In this document: positions 53,516 through 62,869 of the stretch, piece by piece
Layout of the letters: the number at the start of each line of letters is the position of its first letter
Numbering within the stretch: the stretch's first letter is position 1
NCBI RefSeq assembly: GCF_018860805.1
Contig: NZ_JAHKQR010000011.1
Span: forward strand, 409,647 to 473,646
From: Aestuariibacter sp. A3R04
GTDB taxonomy: Bacteria; Pseudomonadota; Gammaproteobacteria; Enterobacterales; Alteromonadaceae
Direction of reading: 5' to 3'
DNA length: 64,000 bases
Notes under the pieces: model-generated
What the model was told of the DNA's origin: nothing
Databases searched by the model: none
The model's input: only the letters and a program-made list of their open reading frames with translations
Made by a program: the position numbers and the translations under genes

Positions 53516-56500
53516 ATGGCCGGTTTAAAACGAATTATTCTCATCGATACACACTTACCTGGTGTGGTTGAACTAAAATTGGATGGTCACACCAATATAT
53601 GCGGTACCAACGCTTCGGGGAAAACCACATTACAACGGCTTATCCCCGTGTTTTACGGAGAGTATCCAAGCAGGGTCGTACCGGCCACGAGAGATAGCTT
53701 CGAACGCTGGTATTTGCCGCGAACCTCATCTTTTATTATTTATGAGTATACAAGAGCGGAAGGCGACTTGTGTCAGGCGGTGTTGAGCTCCAATGGCACG
53801 GGCGTTAACTATCGCTTTATTGGTAAACCCTTTGACATTGATGATTACCTGATTGCACAGAAAAACGGGAAGCATGTAAGTGTGAGTAGCGCAGAACTGG
53901 CCCGTGGGATGAAGCGCAACAACATTCTGGTAACAAGCCTGCTGACCACAAAAGATTTTCGCGCCATTTTGCAAAACGACCACGGTGTGCTTAATCAGAG
54001 TAGCAATGCGCGGGAACTACTGGGTTACGCGCGTATCTTTAGCCTGTGTCCGCCTAATCTGCACGTGCGTCACATTGAGAAACTGGCTAAAGCTGTGCAT
54101 TCCAAAGAAGGTAAAATGGAAACCATTAAAGCCATGATTGCCGCCATTTTGGAAGAGGATGGGGTGCAGCCACCTACCTCTAATCTCAGTCGCACCCGAG
54201 TGGATGACTGGTTGCGGGAATGCCAGCTTATCAAGCAGTTCGATCGAATTCGCCCTGAGTTTGCGAAACTCGAACAAGCTGATATGGCCTTGTCGTCTAC
54301 GGAACAACAGTTGGCGATACTCAAGCACGTGTTTGAAGCCGACAAAACCTATTTGACTGAAGCAGTGGCGAAGGCAAAAAACGCGCTGGAAGATAACCAG
54401 TTTGATCGCAAACAGAATGAAACGACCTGGGCTGAACACCGGGATATGCTGAATCAAACTGTGTCGTCGGCTCGCGCTGACGTTGAAAAGTACACCGCTG
54501 AACTAGATGCGGTTGAAGAAGAGTTTCAGCGTTGGCAAGACGAAGACATTGAACAGCTCAAAGAAGACGTGGCTAATTTAAGTCAGTGGCAAAACGAACG
54601 TCAAACCCTGTCAGGTCGATACACTCTCCTTACTGAAAAGCACCAAGATATCGAATCAACGTACAATCGTCGAATTGCTGAATTAGGAGAGCAACTGAGT
54701 ACGCATTTGGAAGCGTTGTCCGCAAGTCGGCAGGAAGTCGCTGAAAAACGCGGAGATCTCCAGCAACAGGAGAGAGACGCGTTACAAGCTATAAAAGATA
54801 ATTATTCCCAACAATTACAATCGCTTAGTCACGCTCATCAGAATGCGTTGAGCGATGTGAAGGTGGTGGTAGCGGAATTAAAGTCCGCGTTGAATAATGC
54901 GGGTTTTAACGAGTTTGAGCAGTCTCAGCTGGACTTGCTCGATGCAGCAATAAAAGATGCCAGTATCAGTGAAGATGCAGCAAGGGCTGAATATCGAAAG
55001 GCACAACAGGAACACAGTCAGGCGGTTCAACAACGCCAGGATGCGTCGTCAACATTGGACAAAGCAAGAGCGCAGTACCAGTTGGCGGAGAGACAGGTCG
55101 AGAGTATTCACCAACTGCTTTATCCCGGCGAAGGTTCTTTACTGGAGTTTCTTCGTGGCAACCTTGAAAACTGGGAGCAGACTTTAGGAAAAGTCATTCG
55201 TCCGGAACTGTTGAAACGCAAAGATCTGGCGCCAGCGGCGGCACCGGGAGACAGTTTATTTGGGATATCTTTAGCCTTGGAAGCGCTGGACACTCCCGAG
55301 TACGCCAATACAGAACAAGAACTAAAAGCGCAGTTGCAATCGGCTGAAGCGGCACTGGCGGATGCGTTAAACACGCAAAACGATGGTGAAGCTGCATTGG
55401 CAAAAGCCAACGAAAACGTGCGAAATGCAGAGCTGGCCCTCACCCAGAAAGACAACAGCGTACGCAGTGCTGAAGCAACCCGAAAGCGAGCTCAGCAGGA
55501 TCGCGACAGCGTATTAAGTGAATATCAGCAAGCACTTGCAGAGAGAAAGCGAAAAGCGCGTAAAAAATTGGATGACAGTGTTCAGGCCAGAAAACAACTT
55601 GTTGCCCAGTATGAGCTTGACCGAGAAGAAATGAAAGATCAGCAGCGCGAGGCAGAAACAGAGCACAGTTTTCACTGGCAACAGCTTATTGCTGACGCTG
55701 ATGCCCGCATCGCGCAACTTGACAGTGATATTCGTAAAGCGAAAGAGACCGCGGCGAAAGATCGCCGTGATATGGAGCAGTGGCTTAAAAATGAACTGAA
55801 TAATCGCGGTGTGGATGTGGATGAAATCGGCGCCATTAAAAAGCGAATCAATGCGCTGAAAGAAGATATTTATCGCACGGAAACAAACCGGCATAAAGTA
55901 CAGGATTACGAGCGTTGGTATCAGACGGTATTTACCGGGCATAAAGTTACTTGGCAGAATGCTTTATCGACCGCAAGAAAGGCGCTGGCAGAAGCTGAGC
56001 GTTCTCTGGCGCAAAAGCAAAGTGCATATCGAGAACAACGGGAAGCGCTTAAGGAGCAGCAAAGTAAACTTGAGTCTGCTTTGAAAATTGCATCTGAACA
56101 GTACGAGCAAGTACTGAGTTTTGCGAAAAACCTGGCAAAAATTACGTTGCCATCGGCAACGCCGACAAGTGATGCAAGACAAGATGAACTGTCTATTAAT
56201 CAGCGTCTGTCTCAGGTGCAAAGTGCGCTGCAAGAGCGAGAGAATTTGCTGTCTGATGTGAAAGCCTATGTGGAACGGTTCGACCAACTTATCGCTGCAC
56301 AAGCGGGTACCGGCTTGTCTGACACGTGGGAGCGTGCTCGGGAGGAATGCGCCACAATGAATGTCCACGGAGTGAAGAGTATCGATCATCGCCGAATGGT
56401 GACGCATCTGGCTCAATTGCTCAATGTCATCGTGCCGCAAAAATTGCAGGGGCTAAAAGAACAGGGGCGAATATTCGGCGCCGATCTCAGTCAGTACTAT

Positions 56501-57196
56501 TTCGTACTGGCCGATATTGATAAGCGCATTGTTTCACAAAGTCGTCGCATTACCAAAGAAGTTGATGGAGAGCTGTTCCTGGACGGCGTTTCCGATTCGG
56601 CTGTAAAAATTCGCTCTCGCATCAGTGAACTTGAATTTTGGCCGGAACTGGAGCAGTTCCGGAGGCTTTACCAGGCCTGGATGGAGCAGGGCGCGAATGA
56701 ATTGCCTGATGAAGAGTATGGTCAGAGTATGCGAAGTGTGCTCGACATTCTCGGTCGTGCGGCGCTAACAGGTGGTATCAGTAAGCTACTTGATATTGAG
56801 CTTCATTTACGGGAGGGCAACAGTGATTTGGTGATCAGAACCGACCGTCAGCTCAATGAGTCATCCAGTCATGGAATGGCGTATTTGATATTGTGTAAAT
56901 TTCTACTGGCGTTTACCCGTTTACTGCGTGGCCAAGCGGAGACCACTATCCACTGGCCTATTGATGAACTGGGTACGTTGCACCAAAGTAATGTAAAGAA
57001 AATATTCGACGCCTGTCAGAATAATAACATCAGTGTTGTAGGCGCGTTTCCGAATCCCGAATCTGATGTGCTTGCGCTGTTTGCAAATCGTTATCTGATC
57101 GATAAAGTTAGCCGGCAACTGCAGGTGGTTGAGCCCAAAGTCAGCGCCATCGCCGAAAGAATTAAAGCCCGTCGTGAACAGGAGGCGTCCGCATGA
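53516..57196 (+). CDS. SMC-like ATPase, MksB/MukB/JetC type
   Basis: 1226 residues, an SMC-type condensin ATPase. Walker A ICGTNASGKTTLQRL is at residues 28-42. Heptad-rich coiled coils occupy about 270-545 and 605-930. A non-coiled hinge segment lies near 545-605 (FLRGNLENWEQTLGKVIRPE). A C-terminal head has a signature-like LNESSSHGMAYLILCKFLLA and Walker B TIHWPIDELGTLH near residue 1149. It should close around DNA and extrude loops using ATP. It is longer than typical MksB, shorter than MukB, and within JetC range. Start ATG 53516 has AGGA upstream. The stop overlaps the next gene by four bases. Confidence 0.85.
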   Translation: MAGLKRIILIDTHLPGVVELKLDGHTNICGTNASGKTTLQRLIPVFYGEYPSRVVPATRDSFERWYLPRTSSFIIYEYTRAEGDLCQAVLSSNGTGVNYRFIGKPFDIDDYLIAQKNGKHVSVSSAELARGMKRNNILVTSLLTTKDFRAILQNDHGVLNQSSNARELLGYARIFSLCPPNLHVRHIEKLAKAVHSKEGKMETIKAMIAAILEEDGVQPPTSNLSRTRVDDWLRECQLIKQFDRIRPEFAKLEQADMALSSTEQQLAILKHVFEADKTYLTEAVAKAKNALEDNQFDRKQNETTWAEHRDMLNQTVSSARADVEKYTAELDAVEEEFQRWQDEDIEQLKEDVANLSQWQNERQTLSGRYTLLTEKHQDIESTYNRRIAELGEQLSTHLEALSASRQEVAEKRGDLQQQERDALQAIKDNYSQQLQSLSHAHQNALSDVKVVVAELKSALNNAGFNEFEQSQLDLLDAAIKDASISEDAARAEYRKAQQEHSQAVQQRQDASSTLDKARAQYQLAERQVESIHQLLYPGEGSLLEFLRGNLENWEQTLGKVIRPELLKRKDLAPAAAPGDSLFGISLALEALDTPEYANTEQELKAQLQSAEAALADALNTQNDGEAALAKANENVRNAELALTQKDNSVRSAEATRKRAQQDRDSVLSEYQQALAERKRKARKKLDDSVQARKQLVAQYELDREEMKDQQREAETEHSFHWQQLIADADARIAQLDSDIRKAKETAAKDRRDMEQWLKNELNNRGVDVDEIGAIKKRINALKEDIYRTETNRHKVQDYERWYQTVFTGHKVTWQNALSTARKALAEAERSLAQKQSAYREQREALKEQQSKLESALKIASEQYEQVLSFAKNLAKITLPSATPTSDARQDELSINQRLSQVQSALQERENLLSDVKAYVERFDQLIAAQAGTGLSDTWERAREECATMNVHGVKSIDHRRMVTHLAQLLNVIVPQKLQGLKEQGRIFGADLSQYYFVLADIDKRIVSQSRRITKEVDGELFLDGVSDSAVKIRSRISELEFWPELEQFRRLYQAWMEQGANELPDEEYGQSMRSVLDILGRAALTGGISKLLDIELHLREGNSDLVIRTDRQLNESSSHGMAYLILCKFLLAFTRLLRGQAETTIHWPIDELGTLHQSNVKKIFDACQNNNISVVGAFPNPESDVLALFANRYLIDKVSRQLQVVEPKVSAIAERIKARREQEASA

Positions 57197-57828
57197 TGTC
57201 AGAACAAGGCCGAATTTTAAGTATGCTTTTGCAAGGGCATTTTATTTGCCAGGTTAGTGATGAAGAAGCCTGGCGCTTTTTGAAAAGTCGCGATAATGCA
57301 GAAAAACTGGAACCTCATTTAAATATTCTTAACCGAACCCTTGCGTCAACAGCAGAAGGCGATGTATTTTTTTCCGCTTATTTGTCTATCGGCGATGAGG
57401 AGAGAAAAGTACTAACACAGCAATTTCAAGACACAGCATCAGCATTGGTGCCATTGGTGGAATGGTTGCTCTTGGTTCAGCAGGCCAGTGAATCGGATAT
57501 GCCCGTTACCATGGGTAACGCCATTCGTCTAAATGAATTGCAGAGCGTGATCGAAGACACACCCGCTTACGCTGAGCAACTGGAAAAGATTTCCCGCTAC
57601 CGCTTGTTTAATTCCACCAGTGTGAACCTTGATGGGCAAATTAAGCAGGTGTTTAAGCGGTTAACTGACATGGGATATTTGATAAAACCGAATGCTGAAA
57701 AGCAAATTTATCTGGTGACGGGAAAGGTCGAACACCTTTTTGAAATGATTAAATTTATTGATGAAACGGAATCTTTGTCACTTTCAGAACAGGCGGAAGC
57801 CGCCGTTCAGCAGGGTAGCCTGCTATGA
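57193..57828 (+). CDS. MksE/MukE/JetB-like kite subunit
   Basis: 211 residues, the size of MksE/MukE-type kite proteins. N-terminal SEQGRILSMLLQGHFICQVS; winged-helix-like C-terminal part IKQVFKRLTDMGYLIKPNAE, then KQIYLVTGKVEHLFEMIKFI. It is expected to bridge the SMC heads and kleisin in the complex. Identification is mainly by position, size and predicted helical fold; sequence signatures are weak in this family. GGAGG at 57181-57185 serves ATG 57193 or the adjacent ATG 57196. It overlaps the SMC gene by four bases and the next gene by four. Confidence 0.7.
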   Translation: MMSEQGRILSMLLQGHFICQVSDEEAWRFLKSRDNAEKLEPHLNILNRTLASTAEGDVFFSAYLSIGDEERKVLTQQFQDTASALVPLVEWLLLVQQASESDMPVTMGNAIRLNELQSVIEDTPAYAEQLEKISRYRLFNSTSVNLDGQIKQVFKRLTDMGYLIKPNAEKQIYLVTGKVEHLFEMIKFIDETESLSLSEQAEAAVQQGSLL

Positions 57829-59045
57829 GTCAACCGTTGATTGAGGCTGGCACACGGTTACTCAATGCCATGGGTCGGCACAGTGATCTCATTATGCAGG
57901 CTTACATTACCGGTTCGGTAAATGAAAGTGACTACAGCCGCAAAGTGCTCGACCAACTCGTTCAACTCGGTGTGCTATGGCGCCCTGATCCACAAAGTCC
58001 ACTGAGACTAAAAAATGCCGTGCGCACTTTGCTGGAAGGCAGTTTACAAGATGACAGAAACCGCACTATTACCACTAACATCACGGCGTCTTTAGCGAGC
58101 TTGAGAACTTTAGCTGAGCACTATAAAGAAGCATTGCATTACCATCGGTTCAACGAAGCACACGCCCACATGGGCGATTTAACTGAACACGTTTATCAGC
58201 TCACTGAATCACTGACGAACAGCGTTCGGGTACTCTTCAGCCGCATTAACAACGAATTTGGTTACGTGTCTTCTGTGGAAGCTAAAATTCGCGAAAACGA
58301 ATTGGCTCAGGGGCAGGTAAGCGACTTGCTTCAACAACTGGAGAGTTTCCATTTTGATCAGCTCAGTGAGCTTGCCGGCAGTAACCGCGAGCTCAGACAC
58401 CTGCTAGTGGTAGCCTTGCAGCAGAGCTTTGCAAAAGCAGCTCAGGAGCTGTCAGTCGTGCAGGCTCGCCTGTTAGATTTACTGGGGCGATTTAGGGAAT
58501 TTCAGGGCCGTACACGCATACTTAAAGGCTTCCTGTTGCACATGGAGCAACAACCTGATTTTGCCCCCAGTAATTATGCTGCGCTCAGTCAGATCCCCGT
58601 ATTGTTCAACCAGTCAAATCATGTACTCGCCGGTGCCAGCGCCGATGTTAATCGCGTGGAACACGAGACGGAATACCAGAGTATTGTGTCTACCCTCACT
58701 GATATACATCGCGCTGCAAGGGATGCGTCGGACACTGAGGCTTCCCAGGAAATTGACGTCTCTGAACAAACCAGTATTTCTCTTGAAAAAGACCCGATTC
58801 ATCTCGCTGTGGATGACTACTTCTGCGATGTCATTGATTCCGGGCAGCCAAAGTCAGCACTTAGCTATTATGCCGAGCATGATTTGCCTTTTGACCCGGA
58901 AGTGTGGCTTTACCAGGTAATTGGTGGTTACCAGGCCCTGGACGACAATGACAAACGCTTTTTTGCCCTAGATGCTAATGGTGAACCCCATCGGATTTTT
59001 AGTGGAAATTTCTATATTAATGACGTCACTTTGGGGTTGCGTTAA
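57825..59045 (+). CDS. MksF/MukF/JetA-like kleisin subunit
   Basis: 406 residues, predicted helical over most of its length. An N-terminal winged-helix-like region (YSRKVLDQLVQLGVLWRPDP, then QSPLRLKNAVRTLLEG) precedes a helical bundle (LTEHVYQLTESLTNSVRVLF), with a flexible acidic linker near 290-325 and a small C-terminal domain (DPEVWLYQVIGGYQALDDND) that could be the SMC-contacting end. This layout, its length and the operon position fit the kleisin of an MksBEF-like complex. The start overlaps the kite gene by four bases (ATGA). No fourth gene of the JetD nuclease type follows. Confidence 0.65.
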   Translation: MSQPLIEAGTRLLNAMGRHSDLIMQAYITGSVNESDYSRKVLDQLVQLGVLWRPDPQSPLRLKNAVRTLLEGSLQDDRNRTITTNITASLASLRTLAEHYKEALHYHRFNEAHAHMGDLTEHVYQLTESLTNSVRVLFSRINNEFGYVSSVEAKIRENELAQGQVSDLLQQLESFHFDQLSELAGSNRELRHLLVVALQQSFAKAAQELSVVQARLLDLLGRFREFQGRTRILKGFLLHMEQQPDFAPSNYAALSQIPVLFNQSNHVLAGASADVNRVEHETEYQSIVSTLTDIHRAARDASDTEASQEIDVSEQTSISLEKDPIHLAVDDYFCDVIDSGQPKSALSYYAEHDLPFDPEVWLYQVIGGYQALDDNDKRFFALDANGEPHRIFSGNFYINDVTLGLR

Positions 59046-59103
59046 CCGTCTCAATACTCGAGATGAAAGACATCAGTAAATGGGAGAATTAGTTAAACAA
59101 AAA

Positions 59104-59131
59104 GTGACATTTTTGTTAATGCTACTATAAT
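59104..59131 (+). promoter_or_regulatory. Promoter of the TerB-like gene
   Basis: -35 GTGACA (59104-59109), 16-base spacer, perfect -10 TATAAT (59126-59131). It gives the downstream gene its own transcript with a leader of about 135 bases. Confidence 0.6.
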
Positions 59132-59180
59132 AAATGCCTGTGTAACATACTGAACTTTATGTAGCAGCTATGCGTAATAG

Positions 59181-59212
59181 GCGTGTCACAATTGGGAATT
59201 AGTGTGACACGC
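59181..59212. promoter_or_regulatory. Long inverted repeat in the TerB-like gene leader
   Basis: GCGTGTCACA (59181-59190) and TGTGACACGC (59203-59212) form a perfect 10-base inverted repeat around a 12-base spacer. No T-run follows, so it is more likely an operator or an RNA hairpin than a terminator. It lies about 43 bases downstream of the predicted transcription start. Confidence 0.5.
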
Positions 59213-59218
59213 AATCGT

Positions 59219-59233
59219 TGATTGCAGCAATCA
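59219..59233. promoter_or_regulatory. 15-base palindrome in the same leader
   Basis: TGATTGC-A-GCAATCA, a perfect 7-base inverted repeat with a single central base, 40 bases upstream of the TerB-like start codon. Candidate operator. Confidence 0.4.
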
Positions 59234-59273
59234 GCAAAACTGTTAAGGCATATGGCACACAACGGAGAATATC

Positions 59274-59681
59274 ATGCAGTTGTCCCATGAACAGGCATTC
59301 AATCAGGCATTAATCCGCCTGTCAGTCCTTTTGTACCAGGTCGATGGCAAAGTTACCTTGTCGGAACAAGATTATCTGGAGTCAATTATTAATGAGCTCA
59401 ACTGGCAGAGTCCTATTTGTCGCGAAGCATTTTTCACTGATGCCATATACCAAACGCGGCAAGTGCTCGACGCCGGTGAAGAGCAGCATTATCTTCGCAC
59501 CCTACAGTCGGATCTCATTTACAATGCCGACAAAGCCCTGGAGGTAGCAATGGGGATCACTGGTATCGATGGCGAGCGCAGCGAAGAGGAAACTGAATTG
59601 TTGTCATTGCTTACTCACAAAGTACTGGCAAAGGCGCTGGTTAATCGGGCTAAGCCTGTATCTTCTCAGGAATTAAATTAG
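59274..59681 (+). CDS. TerB-like (DjlA N-terminal-like) protein
   Basis: 135 residues, helical, cytoplasmic. It has two acidic repeats of the TerB type: LSVLLYQVDGKVTLSEQDYL near residue 15 and AMGITGIDGERSEEETELLS near 95. In TerB these acidic helices bind metal. The function of free TerB-domain proteins is unclear; links with stress response, tellurite resistance and phage defence have been described for relatives. It lies 228 bases after the kleisin-like gene with its own promoter and ends in a strong terminator. Confidence 0.75.
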   Translation: MQLSHEQAFNQALIRLSVLLYQVDGKVTLSEQDYLESIINELNWQSPICREAFFTDAIYQTRQVLDAGEEQHYLRTLQSDLIYNADKALEVAMGITGIDGERSEEETELLSLLTHKVLAKALVNRAKPVSSQELN

Positions 59682-59700
59682 CATCTGAGGAAGACCAGAA

Positions 59701-59729
59701 AAAACGCATCTTAACAGATGCGTTTTTTT
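59701..59729. terminator. Bidirectional terminator
   Basis: AAAACGCATCT (59701-59711), loop TAAC, AGATGCGTTTT (59716-59726) and further T. It separates the TerB-like gene and the convergent RND pump gene. Confidence 0.9.
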
Positions 59730-59752
59730 ATGCCTTTCAACGATAATGTGTT

Positions 59753-62700
59753 TCAGGCAATTTGCTGCTCATCAGCTGCAGAGAGCTCTTTTTCCAGCCT
59801 TTGTGTTTCATCCGCACGGGGCTTGGTAAAACGCGCCAGTGCGAGATACAACACAGGTGTCAGGTAGAGAGTAAATATCACCGCGATACCCAGCCCACCG
59901 AAGACTACCCAGCCGATAGCATTTCTTGATTCCGCGCCAGCACCGGTAGATAAGATAAGTGGTAGGCCGCCAAGAATGGTGGATACTAAGGTCATCATAA
60001 TAGGACGAAGACGCACTTTCCCCGCTTCCACAATGGCATCGTAAACGGAATGGCCATGATCGCGCAGTTGGTCGGCAAATTCGATAAGCAAAATCGCGTT
60101 TTTCGCCAGAAGCCCAATGAGCATCACAAGGCCGATCTGAGAATACACATTGATGGTGGTATTTGTCAGGTATAGTGCGTAAATGGCTGCAGCAATACCA
60201 AAGGGAACTGTAAGCATCACGACTACGGCGCTATTTACACTCTCAAATTGCGCTGCTAATACCAACAGCACTATGACAAATGCTAATACGTAAGTCAGGG
60301 CCACTTGACGCGAAGTTTCTTCAAAGGTTTGTGCTTCACCTAAAAATACCAGACCGATGCCGTCTGGCAAAGTCTCGTTACCCAGGCTACGCAACTTCTC
60401 CACAGCCTCGTTGATGGGGTAATCTTCAGGTAGTTCCATTTCAATTTGAATTGCTCGTCGCTGTGCTTGGCGCTCGAGTTCCGCAGCCACGCCTTCTTCT
60501 GTGATGAAGGCAACACTGGACAGGGGAACCAGAGAACCATTGGTCGATTTAACATACAAACTGGTGAGATCTGAGGGATTACTGCTATTGCGGTTGCTTG
60601 ACTGCAGCATAATAGGAATGGCCTGATCGCCGACGTTGAGATCGGCGATATCGTCACCGTTAACGGCAGCCCGCAACGTGGATGCAATATCGCTAAGCGG
60701 CACGCCTAACTCTTCAGCCCGGCGACGATCGATATTGACGCGCATTTGTGGCTGTGTGGGTTCGTAGCTAACCCTAGGTGTCCCGAGTTCTGGAATGGTC
60801 TCTTCAATGGCGCGGGCAAAATCCAGCGATGCGTCATAAATACTGTCATAACTGCTTCCGGTGAGCGCGATTTCCATGCCCCCTCCCTGACCACGCAAGT
60901 TTAAACTATTGCCACCAAAGGCGTTTCCGGGGGCTCCGGGAATGGCCTGTAATTTAGGTCGAATTTCTGACACGATTTCCTGCAGGGATTTGTCTCTGTC
61001 ATCCCAATGCTTAAGTGGAACTGTGATGAAAACGATATTTGGATCCCATGAACCCACTACTGTGTAGATGGAGTCAACAGTGCCATTGTCAACATAAGGT
61101 AGAAGCACTTCTTCCATTTTGTGAGCTTGTCTGTCCATAAAATTCATGCCGGCACCATCCGGACCTCGTGCAAAAATACGTATGGTTCCCCGGTCTTCGC
61201 TTGGCAGTAGTTCGTTATTGATGTGTTGAGCTGTGAACCAGGCACCACCTGCGGCAATCAAACTCAATAATACTACCAGCCAGGCGTACTTCAACGCCCA
61301 CAACAGTGATGATTGATAAGCTCTTAAGCACCCGTTACCGAAACGCCCCAGTGTTTTTGAAAATAAGCTTTGTTTGTCGCCCTGTTGCTTAATAGGTAGC
61401 CGAGCGGTTAGGGCAGGAACCAGTGATAGGGCAACGAATGAAGAAATAATCACTGCACCAGCTAACACACCTCCGAACTCCCTGAACAGGCGTCCGGCAG
61501 TGGAGGGCAAAAAAGCGATGGGAATAAACACAGAGGCGAGTACCGCCGTTGTTGCCACCACAGCAAAGAATACTTCCCTTGTACCAATCACGGCGGCAGC
61601 CCTGGCACCAAGCCCCATGCCTCTGCGACGTTGAATATTTTCAGATACCACGATGGCATCATCAACAATCATACCCGTTGCCAGTACCAACGCCAGCAGG
61701 GTGAGAATGTTGATAGAAAAACCCAGCATCCAGATCACGCCGAGAGCACCGGCTAATGAGACTGGGATAGACAGGGCTGGAACAATGGTGGCTCGCCAGG
61801 AGCCAATAAATATCAGTAGGGTAAATACAACCAGGACCACGGTAATGGTGAGTGAACCTACTACTTCTCCCACTGAGTCGCGGATAAATTCCGCATCGTC
61901 ACTGGTAACTACAATGTCCATGTCCACAAAACGCTTGTTGAGGTCTTTCACCATGGCAATAACTTCGTCAGAAATTTCTATGGTGTTGGAACTGGCCTGT
62001 CTTACCACGCCAAGGCCGATAACCGGTTTGCCGTCCAATCTAACCAAACTGGTACTGTCGGCAGGGCCAAAAAACACGCTGGCTACATCTCCCACGCGAA
62101 TATCGCCACTGACTACTATATTGGCTACATCTTCCGCTGATACAGAAGTCGCATCGGCCCGCACAATTAAGGACTGATCCTGTGACTGTATACTCCCAGC
62201 CGGAACATCAAACGGGGCCAAGGCTAACGCATCGCCCACATCTGTCATCGAGAGTCCGAAACTGGTGAGTCTCAGCGGATCAACGGACACCCGTAGTACG
62301 CGCTCTCTGTCTCCACGCAATTGCACATCTGCTACGCCGGGTATACTCAAAAAGAGTGGCGCAAGATCGGTATCCACCCGCTCAGTTAATGTTTCCATGT
62401 CCAGAGTATTGCTGGATACGGCCAGACTGACCACCGCTTGGGCATCGTTGTCGGCGCGAATAATAGACACTTGTTCTACGTCTTCAGGCAGTTGCCGCTG
62501 TACCCGGCTTACTGATTCTCGGGTTTCGTTTGCTGCATCCTCAAGGTTTATGCCAGGGCGAAATTCGACGCGTACCCGTGCGGAACCCTCTTCACTTTGC
62601 GCATAGATGTTTTTCACACCACTGACGCGTGCAACCGCACCTTCGAGTCTGCTGGTTACTTCAGCATCCACCGTTTCCGGTGACCCTCCCGGGTATTGTG

Positions 62701-62869
62701 CCGTGACCGTCACCGTTGGGGTGTCGACGTCGGGTAATTCCCGAACTTCCAGGCCGTTGAGCGCAGCAAAGCCTGCAATGGCAATTAAAAGGTTTAGAAC
62801 AACAATAAGAACAGGGCGGCGAATTGACAGTGAGGGGAGATCGCCAGTCTGTAAGGCGTGTTTACCCAT
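59753..62869 (-). CDS. RND family multidrug efflux transporter (inner membrane)
   Basis: 1038 residues, full length for HAE1-type RND pumps. The N-terminal helix PVLIVVLNLLIAIAGFAALN precedes the porter domain (VTVTAQYPGGSPETVDAEVT). The proton relay has the tandem Asp in ATGMIVDDAIVVSENIQRRR. The second half-repeat includes LTYVLAFVIVLLVLAAQFES and VMLIGLLAKNAILLIEFADQ. Twelve membrane segments are expected. It uses the proton gradient to expel drugs through a tripartite complex with the adjacent adaptor; no outer-membrane channel gene is in the window. The start overlaps the adaptor stop by eight bases. Confidence 0.95.
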   Translation of the reverse strand: MGKHALQTGDLPSLSIRRPVLIVVLNLLIAIAGFAALNGLEVRELPDVDTPTVTVTAQYPGGSPETVDAEVTSRLEGAVARVSGVKNIYAQSEEGSARVRVEFRPGINLEDAANETRESVSRVQRQLPEDVEQVSIIRADNDAQAVVSLAVSSNTLDMETLTERVDTDLAPLFLSIPGVADVQLRGDRERVLRVSVDPLRLTSFGLSMTDVGDALALAPFDVPAGSIQSQDQSLIVRADATSVSAEDVANIVVSGDIRVGDVASVFFGPADSTSLVRLDGKPVIGLGVVRQASSNTIEISDEVIAMVKDLNKRFVDMDIVVTSDDAEFIRDSVGEVVGSLTITVVLVVFTLLIFIGSWRATIVPALSIPVSLAGALGVIWMLGFSINILTLLALVLATGMIVDDAIVVSENIQRRRGMGLGARAAAVIGTREVFFAVVATTAVLASVFIPIAFLPSTAGRLFREFGGVLAGAVIISSFVALSLVPALTARLPIKQQGDKQSLFSKTLGRFGNGCLRAYQSSLLWALKYAWLVVLLSLIAAGGAWFTAQHINNELLPSEDRGTIRIFARGPDGAGMNFMDRQAHKMEEVLLPYVDNGTVDSIYTVVGSWDPNIVFITVPLKHWDDRDKSLQEIVSEIRPKLQAIPGAPGNAFGGNSLNLRGQGGGMEIALTGSSYDSIYDASLDFARAIEETIPELGTPRVSYEPTQPQMRVNIDRRRAEELGVPLSDIASTLRAAVNGDDIADLNVGDQAIPIMLQSSNRNSSNPSDLTSLYVKSTNGSLVPLSSVAFITEEGVAAELERQAQRRAIQIEMELPEDYPINEAVEKLRSLGNETLPDGIGLVFLGEAQTFEETSRQVALTYVLAFVIVLLVLAAQFESVNSAVVVMLTVPFGIAAAIYALYLTNTTINVYSQIGLVMLIGLLAKNAILLIEFADQLRDHGHSVYDAIVEAGKVRLRPIMMTLVSTILGGLPLILSTGAGAESRNAIGWVVFGGLGIAVIFTLYLTPVLYLALARFTKPRADETQRLEKELSAADEQQIA

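Noticed and set aside
61374..62177. Plus-strand frames opposite the RND gene
   Set aside because: Ser/Thr/Pro/Arg-rich composition is the usual shadow of the opposite strand of a membrane transporter gene.
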